The notes under the pieces: generated by a model | What the model saw: the letters and a program-made list of their open reading frames with translations, nothing else | What the model was told of the DNA's origin: nothing | Database searches by the model: none | Origin: Gammaproteobacteria bacterium | Lineage (GTDB): Bacteria > Pseudomonadota > Gammaproteobacteria > Pseudomonadales > Azotimanducaceae | Direction of reading: 5' to 3' | NCBI GenBank assembly: GCA_009840305.1 | Contig: VXNY01000031.1 | Span: forward strand, 1-64,000 | DNA: 64,000 bases | Part shown: positions 55,715 through 64,000 of the stretch, one piece after another | Position numbering within the stretch: the stretch's first letter is position 1 | How the letters are laid out: each line of letters opens with the position of its first letter | Translations under genes and position numbers: made by a program

Positions 55715-56896
55715 ATGAAGTCTGTTATCTGTTTTGTATTTCTTCTTGGTGTGGTTTGGCACGTTAATGCTGACGCTCCCGAAAGCTATTTACAAAATCG
55801 CTGGTACACCATCGAGATGATTGTGTTTGAAAAAGTACCGGTTCCCCCTACTCCAGAATTTGTGATTAATGTAGTCGAAAAGCGATTACTACCCATCGGT
55901 ACCATTGCCATGCAGTTGAGCGATGAGGAACTAGTACGTATTGGCGAATATTCCAATGTTGTGAATTTTGAGGCTGGTGCTGATGAGTTGTTTTTTGTCA
56001 ACCCTTGGCACGTTGCACCGAAACCTAGTGCCCCATCTGAAGCGGATCAAGTCAGTGAAATTGAAACTGACACTAAATATCTTGGCGGTTGCTGGTTACA
56101 CGTAGTGAATCTCGACGGAGACACTTCCACCACTTATGAATCGCACGACGATTGGTCAGAACGAATTGCTAATCTCTTTCAAGAAAATCGAACTCGTGAT
56201 CCGAGATTGCCCGACTGGTTGCCCGACGTGTGGCAAACTTTCGACCGAAACGTCATCGACTCAGCGAAAGCACTCGGTCTATGTGATGAAGACATAGCCC
56301 CGTTATTTGATGAAGAATATTTAGACTTCATGAGGCTCGAAACATCCGAAGCTTCAAATTCATCAATGATTGAAGAACAGGACGAAGTACTTACGTCCAA
56401 TACAGTTCAAAAAGCTTTTGCCGAGTATGAACAAGAACTTAAACGTAACGCACTGACTCCGCAATCCAGTAGTCTCAATCTTCGACAAACCGCAAATCGT
56501 CTGCAAAAAAACAGCTATCGAATCATAGACCACTTTTCTTGGATTCAAGATGGTCAAGCACGGGGAAAAGAACCTAACATACTAGTTCAATTCGGACAGC
56601 ACTTTGAAAATGGTTTTCGTGAAGTGGAGGGCACGATTGCATTTAGCGTTGCTCGGTTTTTGCACCTGAACGTAAATTTGTGGAGATTTGTTTCTGTCCC
56701 ACAAGACTATGATCCGACTGAAACGAAGATCGCATCACCAATTTTCTTTTACGAAATTCAAGAAAGCAGACGCTTAGCATTAGGTGAGGTCCACTATTTC
56801 GATCATCCTAAATTTGGAGTCCTAGTTCAGATTAGGCGATTGCCAATACCTGACGATCTGACCGAGTTAGTCGAGCAATTGAACAGCTCTTCCTAA
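55715..56896 (+). CDS. CsiV-like secreted protein
   Basis: 393 residues from the ATG at 55715, 11 nt after the mfd stop; an upstream ATG at 55673 would overlap mfd and place 14 residues before the signal. The signal peptide (SVICFVFLLGVVWHVNA) is followed by RWYTIEMIVFEK, the opening of the CsiV family, which sits after mfd in several gammaproteobacteria. The C-terminal domain has NILVQFGQHFENG, LHLNVNLWRFV and LALGEVHYFDHPKFGVLVQI, also typical of that family. CsiV-like proteins are periplasmic and poorly understood. The last 30 nt overlap the convergent next gene. Confidence 0.78.
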   Translation: MKSVICFVFLLGVVWHVNADAPESYLQNRWYTIEMIVFEKVPVPPTPEFVINVVEKRLLPIGTIAMQLSDEELVRIGEYSNVVNFEAGADELFFVNPWHVAPKPSAPSEADQVSEIETDTKYLGGCWLHVVNLDGDTSTTYESHDDWSERIANLFQENRTRDPRLPDWLPDVWQTFDRNVIDSAKALGLCDEDIAPLFDEEYLDFMRLETSEASNSSMIEEQDEVLTSNTVQKAFAEYEQELKRNALTPQSSSLNLRQTANRLQKNSYRIIDHFSWIQDGQARGKEPNILVQFGQHFENGFREVEGTIAFSVARFLHLNVNLWRFVSVPQDYDPTETKIASPIFFYEIQESRRLALGEVHYFDHPKFGVLVQIRRLPIPDDLTELVEQLNSSS

Positions 56897-57598
56897 GAGC
56901 CTTCGTAGGACCTCAATTGAAGACGTTGCTACGGCGTGAGCTTGTTTTAAATCGATTTCACTCGAATTTAGACCCGCAGCTGCATTTACGACTAAACAAA
57001 CCGCCGCATACTCCAACTCAAGCTCGCGCGCTAAAGAAGCTTCTGGCATGAGAGTCATACCTACCAAATCACAACCATCCTGCTTCAACCGAGTAATCTC
57101 GGCGCGGGTCTCCAAGCGTGGCCCATGAGTACAGCCATATGTGCCACGATTGAGTATCTCATTGGGTTTTGGGTCTTGTCTCGATTGGATCAGAATCTGT
57201 CTTAGTCGATCGGTGAACGGGTACGTGAAGTCGAAGTGTTTGATCGGTAAATCTCCGAAAAAGGTGTGATCGCGTCCGAACGTGTAATCAACTATTTGAT
57301 CAGGGATCACTATATCCCCTACATTGAGTTGTGAGTTAATCCCACCTACAGTAGCAGTCGCAAGAATTTGATTGACTCCTAGATCTCTTAGTGCCCACAG
57401 GTTGGCGCGATAATTCACCTTGTGTGCGTATGTACTACCGTCTTTCCCGTGGCGCGCCAATAAGAGCACTCTCGGTCCAAAGATTTCCGTTTGAACTAGG
57501 CTCGAAGAAGTCGTGCCAAACGGAGTATCCATAGGTTCTCCGAATAGACTGTCTTCAATGATTGAACGTAACGAGGTACCGAGGATAATCGCTTGCAT
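56867..57598 (-). CDS. S-methyl-5'-thioinosine phosphorylase (MTIP)
   Basis: 243 residues. It belongs to the MTA/purine-nucleoside phosphorylase family. The C-terminal half has YGCTHGPRLETRAEI and DLVGMTLMPEASLARELEL, where the TLMPEA sequence replaces the MTAP pattern and matches enzymes that cleave methylthioinosine, as described for Pseudomonas PA3004 (from memory). The products are hypoxanthine and 5-methylthioribose-1-phosphate. It overlaps the 3' end of the CsiV-like gene by 30 nt in convergent orientation. A nearby purine phosphoribosyltransferase could salvage the hypoxanthine. Confidence 0.88.
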   Translation of the reverse strand: MQAIILGTSLRSIIEDSLFGEPMDTPFGTTSSSLVQTEIFGPRVLLLARHGKDGSTYAHKVNYRANLWALRDLGVNQILATATVGGINSQLNVGDIVIPDQIVDYTFGRDHTFFGDLPIKHFDFTYPFTDRLRQILIQSRQDPKPNEILNRGTYGCTHGPRLETRAEITRLKQDGCDLVGMTLMPEASLARELELEYAAVCLVVNAAAGLNSSEIDLKQAHAVATSSIEVLRRLLGRAVQLLD

Positions 57599-57799
57599 AG
57601 TTGTTTAGTATGATTCAGTCGAATATGGTCGATTTGATGAAGAGATGCTCGTTCCAGTACAGCGTGATCAAAAGAGCTTGTAGTGTTCCGTCTTCAGCTG
57701 AATCTGAGAACTCGTACTCAATCATTTGCAAGTAAGTTTGGGAGCGTGCCGCGCTGAATCCAACTAAATTTTGTGATTCACTTATGACGCACAAATCAG

Positions 57800-57849
57800 T
57801 TTGTTGCTCACTTTTCGCAAAAAGTGAGCAACAAACAGCGTTTTTTTTT
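57800..57849 (+). terminator. Strong hairpin with T tract, 3' of the Fic gene
   Basis: TTTGTTGCTCACTTTT, loop CGCA, AAAAGTGAGCAACAAA: a perfect 16-bp stem (57800-57815 and 57820-57835), then CAGCG and nine T on the + strand. As a + strand element it looks like a rho-independent terminator, but no + strand gene ends just before it. On the minus strand it follows the fic stop directly, without a T run. Confidence 0.55.
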
Positions 57850-57860
57850 CAAATTTAGTA

Positions 57861-58964
57861 TTAAACATCTACGATGTCAAGAAGAGCTGGAAATATAAAA
57901 ACTTCGGGTCGGCGACCACTACCGCTTCGAAGCTGTTTTATTATTTGCTGCTCACGAAAAACACCAATCAGCCTTCGCGACGTCGCAGAAGAAACTTCCA
58001 ACCCGTTTAAGAAGTCCGAACTGAGAAATGTTGGATACTCAAAAATCCAATCAAGCGCACGCATACCGTAGGAAGATCTGGTTAGCTCGGGAAGCCGTTG
58101 TTTCAAGGTGTCGTAAAGCTCAAGTATGCTCTCTGCTTGTCTGAAATTAGCCTCCGCCTGGTTCGCAACCGCATTTAGAAAAAATGTGATCCATTGCATC
58201 CAATCGCCGTCTCGTGATACAGATAACAAACCTTCGTAGTAGTCTTCTCGGTGCGCTTCAAGAAAAGAACTGATGTAAAACCGTGGTTGAAAAATAATTT
58301 TCCATCGCCACAAAAGCAACGGAATTATCATACGACCGATTCGCCCATTTCCGTCTATAAATGGATGGATCGCTTCAAACTCGGCATGTAAAACCGCAAG
58401 TTGAACTAATCGATCAGGGACATCATCGCTGTGCATGTACTTTTCCCACTCAGACATTGCATTAGGAATAGAAGCTGCAGATGGTGGTATATATCTCGCT
58501 TCTTCAATGCTACACCCAGGTCGGCCGATCCAGTTGGATATCCGTCGATACGATCCCGGATCTTTATCTTGACCTCGAGTTCCTCGTAGTAGAGTGCGAT
58601 GTGCTTCAAGGACAACTCTTTGCGATAAAGGAATGGTCTCTAAACTCTGCTCTGCATCATACAACGCTCGACGATAATTTAGAATTTCTTGAACATCTTC
58701 TCGACGTGTTGAGGGAGGCGTGTCGTGCCCCGCGTCAAACTCAAGCACTTCGCCCATTGAGGCCATCGTACCTTCTATACGGGACGATAGAACCGCTTCG
58801 TGCGTCGCTAATGGAGTGATCAAAATGTTCGAATTTGGGACTGCTCGAAGCATACTGTCGTATCGAGCAACGGCTGCGGCTGTCGGACCAAGGAGAGGAA
58901 TAAGCTTAGTCCAATTGATGTTGTTTGGCGGAAACTGTCCCAAATGATATGTGACTGGCGGCAT
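57861..58964 (-). CDS. Fic-domain protein, class II, probable AMP-transferase
   Basis: 367 residues. The catalytic Fic motif HPFIDGNGRIGR is at 200-211. The inhibitory helix motif SSRIEGT is at 60-66, N-terminal to the Fic core, which defines class II; Glu64 is the residue that blocks ATP. The C-terminal ~80 residues look like a winged helix (FLSSDFLNGLEVSSATSRRLIGVF). Fic proteins usually transfer AMP to a target hydroxyl and may regulate their own expression. No antitoxin partner gene is needed or seen. A very strong hairpin follows its stop codon. Relative to Pseudomonas, this gene is an insertion between the MTIP gene and lexA. Confidence 0.93.
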   Translation of the reverse strand: MPPVTYHLGQFPPNNINWTKLIPLLGPTAAAVARYDSMLRAVPNSNILITPLATHEAVLSSRIEGTMASMGEVLEFDAGHDTPPSTRREDVQEILNYRRALYDAEQSLETIPLSQRVVLEAHRTLLRGTRGQDKDPGSYRRISNWIGRPGCSIEEARYIPPSAASIPNAMSEWEKYMHSDDVPDRLVQLAVLHAEFEAIHPFIDGNGRIGRMIIPLLLWRWKIIFQPRFYISSFLEAHREDYYEGLLSVSRDGDWMQWITFFLNAVANQAEANFRQAESILELYDTLKQRLPELTRSSYGMRALDWIFEYPTFLSSDFLNGLEVSSATSRRLIGVFREQQIIKQLRSGSGRRPEVFIFPALLDIVDV

Positions 58965-59327
58965 TACAACTCACTACCCGATTGAACCACTAACTGATCG
59001 TAGCAATGGATCCTATGTCTGGAACTATCTGAATACACGCAAAGATACGAACATCTCTTGATTCCTGATTAACTGACTGATACTTTCTACCATCTTGACA
59101 TACGAATGGTGCAGAAAAATTTACCTTTGCATCGTTCGATTCTGTGATATTAGACTTGTTGCTACTTACCAGATTCTCCACAATCAAGAAAACGCTCCAT
59201 ACACTCACAATCCCGTATATTCGGTCGACTTACATTGTTAGTTAGTGGTCGACTCAGCCAACTAGTATAAAAGCCAGTGCGAGATCGAACGATGGTGTTC
59301 AAACACAAACAGAAACAATCAAAAGTT

Positions 59328-60767
59328 TCAGTCCAGCAAATCCTCTAACTTCGCTTCTAGTTCACCTCCGCTGAGATTCTTAGCTACGATGGTGCCAGTG
59401 CTCACTTCATAGAGCAACGAATAGGGAATGCCAATTACCTTATACGTCATGACTGCCTCCGCTTCGGATCCCATGCCAAGATTGATCCACGGAATCTCTT
59501 CCTCCTCAGAAGCCAACGTCCAATCCTCATGTTCGTCGTCCAAAGTGAAGGAGACGATCTCAAATCCTTTGTCCTTAAACTTAGCGTAGGCTTCTGTCAG
59601 GTATGGGAACTCCGTTCGACACGGACCACACCAAGAAGCCCAAAAGTCCAATAACACCACCTCAGCATCCTCGTGAGCACTGCTCAATGACATCGATGTA
59701 CCGTCGAGACTAACTGCTTCAAAATCCAAAATAGGTGTACCGACAGCGATCAAATCTCGCTCGTCAATTCGCGCCTGATGTTCTTGGTCCCTCTCGATTA
59801 TTTTGGCTATCCATGGGTCGTTGGGCGCGTTTTCTTTGAGATACGTCATCGTCTCGGTATACCAAGTACCAGTCGTTATATTAGTAGTTTGTAGAGTGAG
59901 TCGCCGAACCAGTAGGTCAGGATTATTCAAAGCAATTTCTTGTCGTCCCTCAGATTCGAGCCGTACTAGCTGCGTAAATTGAGCACGGGTGGCCGCTATG
60001 TTTTCGAACCGCTCTTGTGCGGAGCTAGGGATGGAATCGCCTATTGCTTCTTGGTAAAGTTCTAACGCGTTTAAATATTCTTCGCTTTGTTTCCATGAGT
60101 TGATGACAGCATCGTTGTAAGTTCCACCAGCAACGACAAATTCTTCATATTTATCCATGGTAAGCGTTAGTTGCCCAGGTTCCATAACAAACTGGCGGGT
60201 TCTCAATGGCATCCTAATGGAACTGTTAACCCGGTCGCTATCGGTCACAGAGAAATTTATGGGTTTAATCTCGTCAACTTCCGTCGTTAGTGAGAACCTT
60301 CCTTCTTCGATCGTCGCTTCTGCTAGCACAATAGCACCGTCTGGTATGGAATCCTGCAAAGACATCGAACCTGCTGACATAGACATCGAGGATGACGAAG
60401 CTGTTGTAGCACTACTGCTACTCATACTTGCGGGAGATGCTAGGGTACTACCACTTCCTCTTGTAGACGAGGAGATGCTAGTACTACTACTTGATGCAGC
60501 CGCACTTTGCGAATCGGAGGTTGAATCAGCCATCATAATTGACACAGCTCCTCCGAGTGATTCAACCTCAGGTACCCACAAAACGAACGTACCACTCGAA
60601 TATGCTGCAGACACGTCCCCTTGCAAATCCAAGACTCCCATTTGGGACTCTTCTTCGTCGTCTCCGCCACCACTACACGCGATAAGTGCGACAAAAGTTA
60701 TCACTAGCAAACCAATCGCTGTTAGAGTTCTCAAAAAAATCGTTCCAATGGTTCGTTGTCTGTTCAT
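59328..60767 (-). CDS. Thioredoxin-fold lipoprotein (TlpA/ResA-like) with Ser-rich linker
   Basis: 479 residues from the ATG at 60767, with AGAGG upstream; an ATG at 60800 is in frame but less likely. The lipobox LIACSGGG predicts lipidation. After it comes a Ser/Met-rich low-complexity segment (~60 residues, about 80-140), then a DUF4369-like beta domain, a helical region, and a C-terminal redoxin domain with CGPC in SWCGPCRTEFPYL and the cis-Pro GIPYS. TlpA/ResA proteins reduce disulfides in the periplasm, for example in cytochrome c assembly. No ccm genes are nearby. Confidence 0.85.
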   Translation of the reverse strand: MNRQRTIGTIFLRTLTAIGLLVITFVALIACSGGGDDEEESQMGVLDLQGDVSAAYSSGTFVLWVPEVESLGGAVSIMMADSTSDSQSAAASSSSTSISSSTRGSGSTLASPASMSSSSATTASSSSMSMSAGSMSLQDSIPDGAIVLAEATIEEGRFSLTTEVDEIKPINFSVTDSDRVNSSIRMPLRTRQFVMEPGQLTLTMDKYEEFVVAGGTYNDAVINSWKQSEEYLNALELYQEAIGDSIPSSAQERFENIAATRAQFTQLVRLESEGRQEIALNNPDLLVRRLTLQTTNITTGTWYTETMTYLKENAPNDPWIAKIIERDQEHQARIDERDLIAVGTPILDFEAVSLDGTSMSLSSAHEDAEVVLLDFWASWCGPCRTEFPYLTEAYAKFKDKGFEIVSFTLDDEHEDWTLASEEEEIPWINLGMGSEAEAVMTYKVIGIPYSLLYEVSTGTIVAKNLSGGELEAKLEDLLD

Positions 60768-61014
60768 GATATATACCTCTGTGATCTGGTCTCCAGTCAC
60801 TTTTTGTGCCTCAGGCTAAAGTTTGAATTCAAAATTTTAGCGGTCTCACGCACATCAAAGGCAAAGCTACTTTGCTTGTAGTGGAAAGGTTCAAAAAGCT
60901 GAAACTTAAACACGATAAGACTAACATTTCATCCCTCGAGAAGTTCCACTTCGATTCGAGGTAAGGCGTTCAGTCACTTCAACCGTTCTACCCTTGATCG
61001 TTTCAGTTTGAAGT

Positions 61015-61548
61015 CTAAGCCTCGTCAGTTGAAGGAATGGCGTAAATCGCAGGCAAATCGCGATATTTCCCATCTAGATCCATTCCTCTTCCAATCAGAA
61101 ACTTGTCAGGCGCATAGAGTCCTACATAGTCTGCTTCGATTTTCGGTTGTTGGGGTAATTTTTTTTGTACCAGAACCGCAGTATATACGTTTTCGGCAAA
61201 AGTACTGATTTGATCTTTTAGAAATTTCAAAGTAATCCCAAAATCAAGCACATCGTCCAATATTAGCACCGACCGATCTTGAAAATTTTCCGGCAAAGGT
61301 CCGATCACTCTCGGTTCATCCCCTACTAAACCTCGATATCGTTGTACTTGCACAAATTCCAGCATTAAGTTCACTCGGAGTCGCCGAACAAGATCCCAAG
61401 CAAAAGGACTACCACCTCGCAAAACACAAAGCCCTACGACTTCTGCTCCCGCTAAATCTAGATCAATCTGGATCGCTAAGCGATCTAGCGTTCGTTCAAT
61501 GGCCGATTCTGAGAACAACAGTACCGCACCATTCGGTGGGACACTCAT
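61015..61548 (-). CDS. Hypoxanthine/guanine phosphoribosyltransferase-like protein
   Basis: 177 residues. The PRPP motif is VLILDDVLDFGITL, where the usual hypoxanthine enzyme has VDDILDTGxTL. LCVLRGGSPFAWDLVRRL matches the family's N-terminal loop, and ADYVGLYAPDKFLIGRGMD the hood region. It transfers phosphoribose to a purine base, most likely hypoxanthine or guanine. It starts in a TAATG overlap with the mscS-like gene. The nearby MTIP makes hypoxanthine, its likely substrate. Confidence 0.87.
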   Translation of the reverse strand: MSVPPNGAVLLFSESAIERTLDRLAIQIDLDLAGAEVVGLCVLRGGSPFAWDLVRRLRVNLMLEFVQVQRYRGLVGDEPRVIGPLPENFQDRSVLILDDVLDFGITLKFLKDQISTFAENVYTAVLVQKKLPQQPKIEADYVGLYAPDKFLIGRGMDLDGKYRDLPAIYAIPSTDEA

Positions 61549-62660
61549 TAACTCTCTGGGTTGATTTCGTTTTCTACGTGTAGCGTTTGCGTCGGGAACG
61601 CGAAGTCGGCCCCGTGTTTATGGACGATGTCTGCGATCAAGAGTAGTATCTCCTCCTTAATCTCATGAAATTCGGTCCACACCGTGGTCTTCGTGAAAGT
61701 GTACACGAAGAAATTCACGGAAAAGTCACCATACGATACCAAGTTTACCATGAGCGTCCGAGACGTGTCAATGGCAGGATGGTTTTTTAGCATCTCGCGT
61801 ACATCATCGATTACTTTTTTGGCAGTCGAAATATCTTCATAACGAATGCCAAAAGTCTCATAGATGCGCCGATTACGCATTCTTTGGGGATTTTCAACTG
61901 ACAGATTCGCAAAAACGGCGTTCGGTATATACAGTGGTCGTTGGTCAAAGGTTCGTATGCGAGTGATCCTCCAACCTATTTCTTCTACAGTACCTTCGAT
62001 CTCTCGATCAGGTGAACGGATCCAATCACCTACGGCGAAGGGTTTGTCAATGAACAGCATGAGCGCACCAAAAAAGTTTGCTAACAGATCCTTTGCAGCA
62101 AAACCTACCGCTATACCCCCGATCCCGCCAAATGCCAAGACGCCCTGAATTGGTAATCCAAACGCTTGCATAATCATCAGCGCTGCGGATATGGCGATAG
62201 ATGCGCGTAAAACTTTACTTACAGCACCAGCAGTAGCAGGATCCCAGCGCGACTCCGTTCCATCCCGACGTGGTTCCACAACGATTTGTTGAAATTCTTT
62301 AATAAATCGACTAGCGAACCAAGCTACAAAAGCGACGATTGCTGCAGCACGTACGGTACCGACGTGCTCAAAGATCGAATCTGCCGTTACTCGTGTAAAT
62401 GTGTCGCTGTAGATTCTGTTTCCCGCGAAGCTTAATCCGACAACCCAAATAGCCCACCCGAGAGGCTTGTTTGCTGCGCGAAACAGTGCGTCGTCCCAAA
62501 GTGTTTGAGTCTCGCCTACTTTGAGAGCAACGCGATTGAGAAGTCGTTTTGCGACCTCCCGCGTAATCGCCGTTCCAAGAACGATTAGAAATACGTGGAA
62601 CCCGAGCCAGACCCATCTCATCCAGCTAGCGGTGGTAATTACCTCCCAGATTGCTTCCAA
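61548..62660 (-). CDS. MscS-family mechanosensitive ion channel
   Basis: 370 residues. N-terminal membrane helices (about 15-150, probably four) precede the pore-lining helix and beta domain: FGGIGGIAVGFAAKDLLANFFGALML, IDKPFAVGDWI, GTVEEIGWRITRIRT and LYIPNAVFANLSVEN. This is the conserved MscS core with a small-residue-rich TM3. It opens under membrane tension and releases solutes on osmotic downshift. It is upstream of the phosphoribosyltransferase gene and overlaps it by one base. Confidence 0.93.
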   Translation of the reverse strand: MEAIWEVITTASWMRWVWLGFHVFLIVLGTAITREVAKRLLNRVALKVGETQTLWDDALFRAANKPLGWAIWVVGLSFAGNRIYSDTFTRVTADSIFEHVGTVRAAAIVAFVAWFASRFIKEFQQIVVEPRRDGTESRWDPATAGAVSKVLRASIAISAALMIMQAFGLPIQGVLAFGGIGGIAVGFAAKDLLANFFGALMLFIDKPFAVGDWIRSPDREIEGTVEEIGWRITRIRTFDQRPLYIPNAVFANLSVENPQRMRNRRIYETFGIRYEDISTAKKVIDDVREMLKNHPAIDTSRTLMVNLVSYGDFSVNFFVYTFTKTTVWTEFHEIKEEILLLIADIVHKHGADFAFPTQTLHVENEINPES

Positions 62661-62828
62661 TTAAGTAGCCTCGTAAAGTAGAAACCTTGTGCGAACAGAA
62701 TTGAGGATTTTAGAACAATCGACGGATATTAGCTGAACATTTGACCGCTCGAAGCATGTAAAACAGTCGAAATCCACTAACAACTACCTAACTTCGTGCT
62801 GTTTCATCAAAAAACTGAACATAAAACC

Positions 62829-62862
62829 TTGCAAATATGTACCATTCTGTATATATTTATAC
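62829..62862 (+). promoter_or_regulatory. lexA promoter with overlapping LexA box
   Basis: TTGCAA (62829-62834), a 17-nt spacer and TATATT (62852-62857) form a credible promoter. The element CTGTATATATTTATAC (62847-62862) overlaps the -10 and begins with the CTGT half of the E. coli-type SOS box CTGT-N8-ACAG; the second half (ATAC) deviates. The inner palindrome GTATA/TATAC is perfect. Confidence 0.45.
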
Positions 62863-62888
62863 TCTTCTATAACTAAAGAGATTTCCCT

Positions 62889-63518
62889 ATGCCTAGAACG
62901 AAAAGTTCAAAATTGACTAAACGACAGCGTGAAGTTCTGATGATGATTCGTGATTGGACAACAGAGGCTGGATTTCCGCCCACCAGACGAGACATTGCGG
63001 AACACTTCGATTTTAAGTCTCCTAATGCGTCCGAAGAACATCTGAAAGCTCTTGAAAGAAAAGGCGTGATCACCGTACTTCGAAATACCTCAAGGGGAAT
63101 AGTACTATCACCAGAATATCGGGAAACCGGTGGTCCGGCTGATATTCCTGTAATCGGACGAGTAGCGGCGGGCAGTCCTGTTCTCGCACAAGAACACATC
63201 GAGAGACATGTGAAAATACCTGAAACTCTCTTTCACCCAAAAGCCGACTATTTCCTAAAAGTTCAGGGGGACAGCATGATCAATGCGGGAATCTTGGATG
63301 GAGATTTGCTTGCTGTACATAAAACTACTGAAGTGCGAAACGGGCAGATTGTCGTTGCTCGCCTAGACAACGAGGTTACCGTGAAGCGTTTCGAGCGTTT
63401 GTCGGAAGGCGATATTGCGCTGATACCTGAAAATAAGAACTACGCACCCATCAGGGTAGAAAATGATGCTAGCTTTGCGATTGAAGGAATTAGCGTAGGT
63501 CTGGTGCGCGAGCACTAA
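62889..63518 (+). CDS. lexA: SOS regulator LexA
   Basis: 209 residues. LexA represses DNA-damage genes and cleaves itself when RecA is activated. N-terminal winged helix has PTRRDIAEHFDFKSPNASEEHLKALERKGVI in outline, very close to E. coli. The cleavage site is Ala94-Gly95 (RVAAGSPV), the nucleophile Ser129 (QGDSM) and the general base Lys166 (EVTVKRF). It is divergent from mscS. A candidate LexA box overlaps its own promoter, as expected for autorepression. Confidence 0.96.
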   Translation: MPRTKSSKLTKRQREVLMMIRDWTTEAGFPPTRRDIAEHFDFKSPNASEEHLKALERKGVITVLRNTSRGIVLSPEYRETGGPADIPVIGRVAAGSPVLAQEHIERHVKIPETLFHPKADYFLKVQGDSMINAGILDGDLLAVHKTTEVRNGQIVVARLDNEVTVKRFERLSEGDIALIPENKNYAPIRVENDASFAIEGISVGLVREH

Positions 63519-63526
63519 ACTCTCGA

Positions 63527-64000
63527 TTACGATTTGGATTCGAGTCCCTCAACCTTGGGAGGGGGCTCAGCAATCCATACACCATCTTTGTAGAACGCGC
63601 TCCATTTCTTAGCACCGTCCTCGGACCTGACGTATTGCTGTTCTAATTTCCGAGAATATCGTACCATCGTAGGATTACCTTCGGGGTCTTCCGTCGGTGC
63701 TTCTAAGAGGTATTTGAACTTCGGGTCCAGCTCATTCGCATGAGGTAAGAGCTCCCGTACCAGCGGAGCACGGGTTTGTCGGTGTTTAGGAAACTTACTG
63801 GCAGCCAAGAACAATCCAGATGCCCCATCTCGCAGCACGAAGTGATCGTCTATGCCGTCACAACGCAATTCTGGCATGTCAATTGGGTCAGCTTTAGGTG
63901 GCGCGACTTTACCACCGCGCATTAATTTTCTAGTGTTTGCGCACTTTTGATTTGTACAAGCGAAGTATTTGCCGAAACGACCTTCTTTGAGCTGCATGTT
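63527..64000 (-). CDS. topA: DNA topoisomerase I, C-terminal part (TopA)
   Basis: The frame runs off the right edge; about 157 C-terminal residues are seen. They contain part of the C-terminal zinc ribbon ([19 protein letters not shown]) and the repeat that follows ([26 protein letters not shown], in outline), then the basic tail. TopA relaxes negative supercoils. It converges with lexA, 8 nt apart. The lexA-topA neighbourhood resembles Pseudomonas. Confidence 0.92.
   Translation of the reverse strand, partial: NMQLKEGRFGKYFACTNQKCANTRKLMRGGKVAPPKADPIDMPELRCDGIDDHFVLRDGASGLFLAASKFPKHRQTRAPLVRELLPHANELDPKFKYLLEAPTEDPEGNPTMVRYSRKLEQQYVRSEDGAKKWSAFYKDGVWIAEPPPKVEGLESKS

Noticed and set aside
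60157-60819. 220-codon ORF on the plus strand
   Set aside because: Antisense to the lipoprotein gene; its apparent length comes from the Ser-rich low-complexity region read in reverse.

Overview
The window looks like chromosomal DNA of a gammaproteobacterium, probably uncultured, marine and aerobic. G+C is in the mid-40s by eye. Support comes from an ETF/ETF-QO pair, a Gsp type II secretion operon, a gammaproteobacterial-type LexA, a tRNA-Glu close to the E. coli sequence, and a 3' third whose order (gap, mfd, a CsiV-like gene, methylthioinosine phosphorylase, lexA, topA) recalls Pseudomonas PA3001-PA3011. That comparison is from memory and was not checked by alignment. TTG start codons are unusually common. 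No phage, insertion sequence or CRISPR array was seen.

Layout. 1-676: 3' part of murF. 723-14181: an ABC-transporter locus with one NatA-type ATPase and six divergent tandem paralogues of a NatB-like permease with a large extracytoplasmic domain. A molybdenum sulfite dehydrogenase and its cytochrome c interrupt it in opposite orientation (6823-8593). 14325-17349: a sigma-region-4-like regulator of unusual architecture, moaA (molybdopterin synthesis, matching the molybdoenzyme) and two small unknown ORFs. 17560-21058: ETF-QO facing etfB-etfA. 21073-22092: pyrB. 22421-30052: gspEFGHIJKLM, without gspC or gspD. 30124-34988: a PhnB/VOC-like protein and a heterodimeric ABC exporter. 35177-40005: a Tat-exported thiol-dioxygenase-like protein, znuA facing znuC-znuB, a small secreted protein and a His/acid-rich outer-membrane barrel. 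40191-44139: tRNA-Glu, a DUF481 outer-membrane protein, a DUF815 ATPase, a PutP-type symporter and a small anchored protein. 44347-50569: a long-form GAPDH and a translationally coupled operon for 2-oxoacid:ferredoxin oxidoreductase with a GltD-like FAD/Fe-S partner. 51270-64000: an unknown anchored protein, mfd (no canonical start codon for the full-length protein), a CsiV-like protein, MTI phosphorylase, a Fic protein, a thioredoxin-fold lipoprotein, a purine phosphoribosyltransferase, an MscS channel, lexA and the 3' end of topA.

Functional links. MoaA supports the molybdoenzyme. MTI phosphorylase yields hypoxanthine, which the nearby phosphoribosyltransferase could salvage. The GltD-like protein could pass electrons between KorAB and NAD(P). 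ZnuABC with two secreted neighbours, one rich in His/Asp/Glu, suggests a zinc-acquisition island. The most unusual structure is the one-ATPase/six-permease ABC locus. Next come the Tat-exported PCO/ADO-like protein, the sigma-4/winged-helix regulator and the non-AUG mfd.
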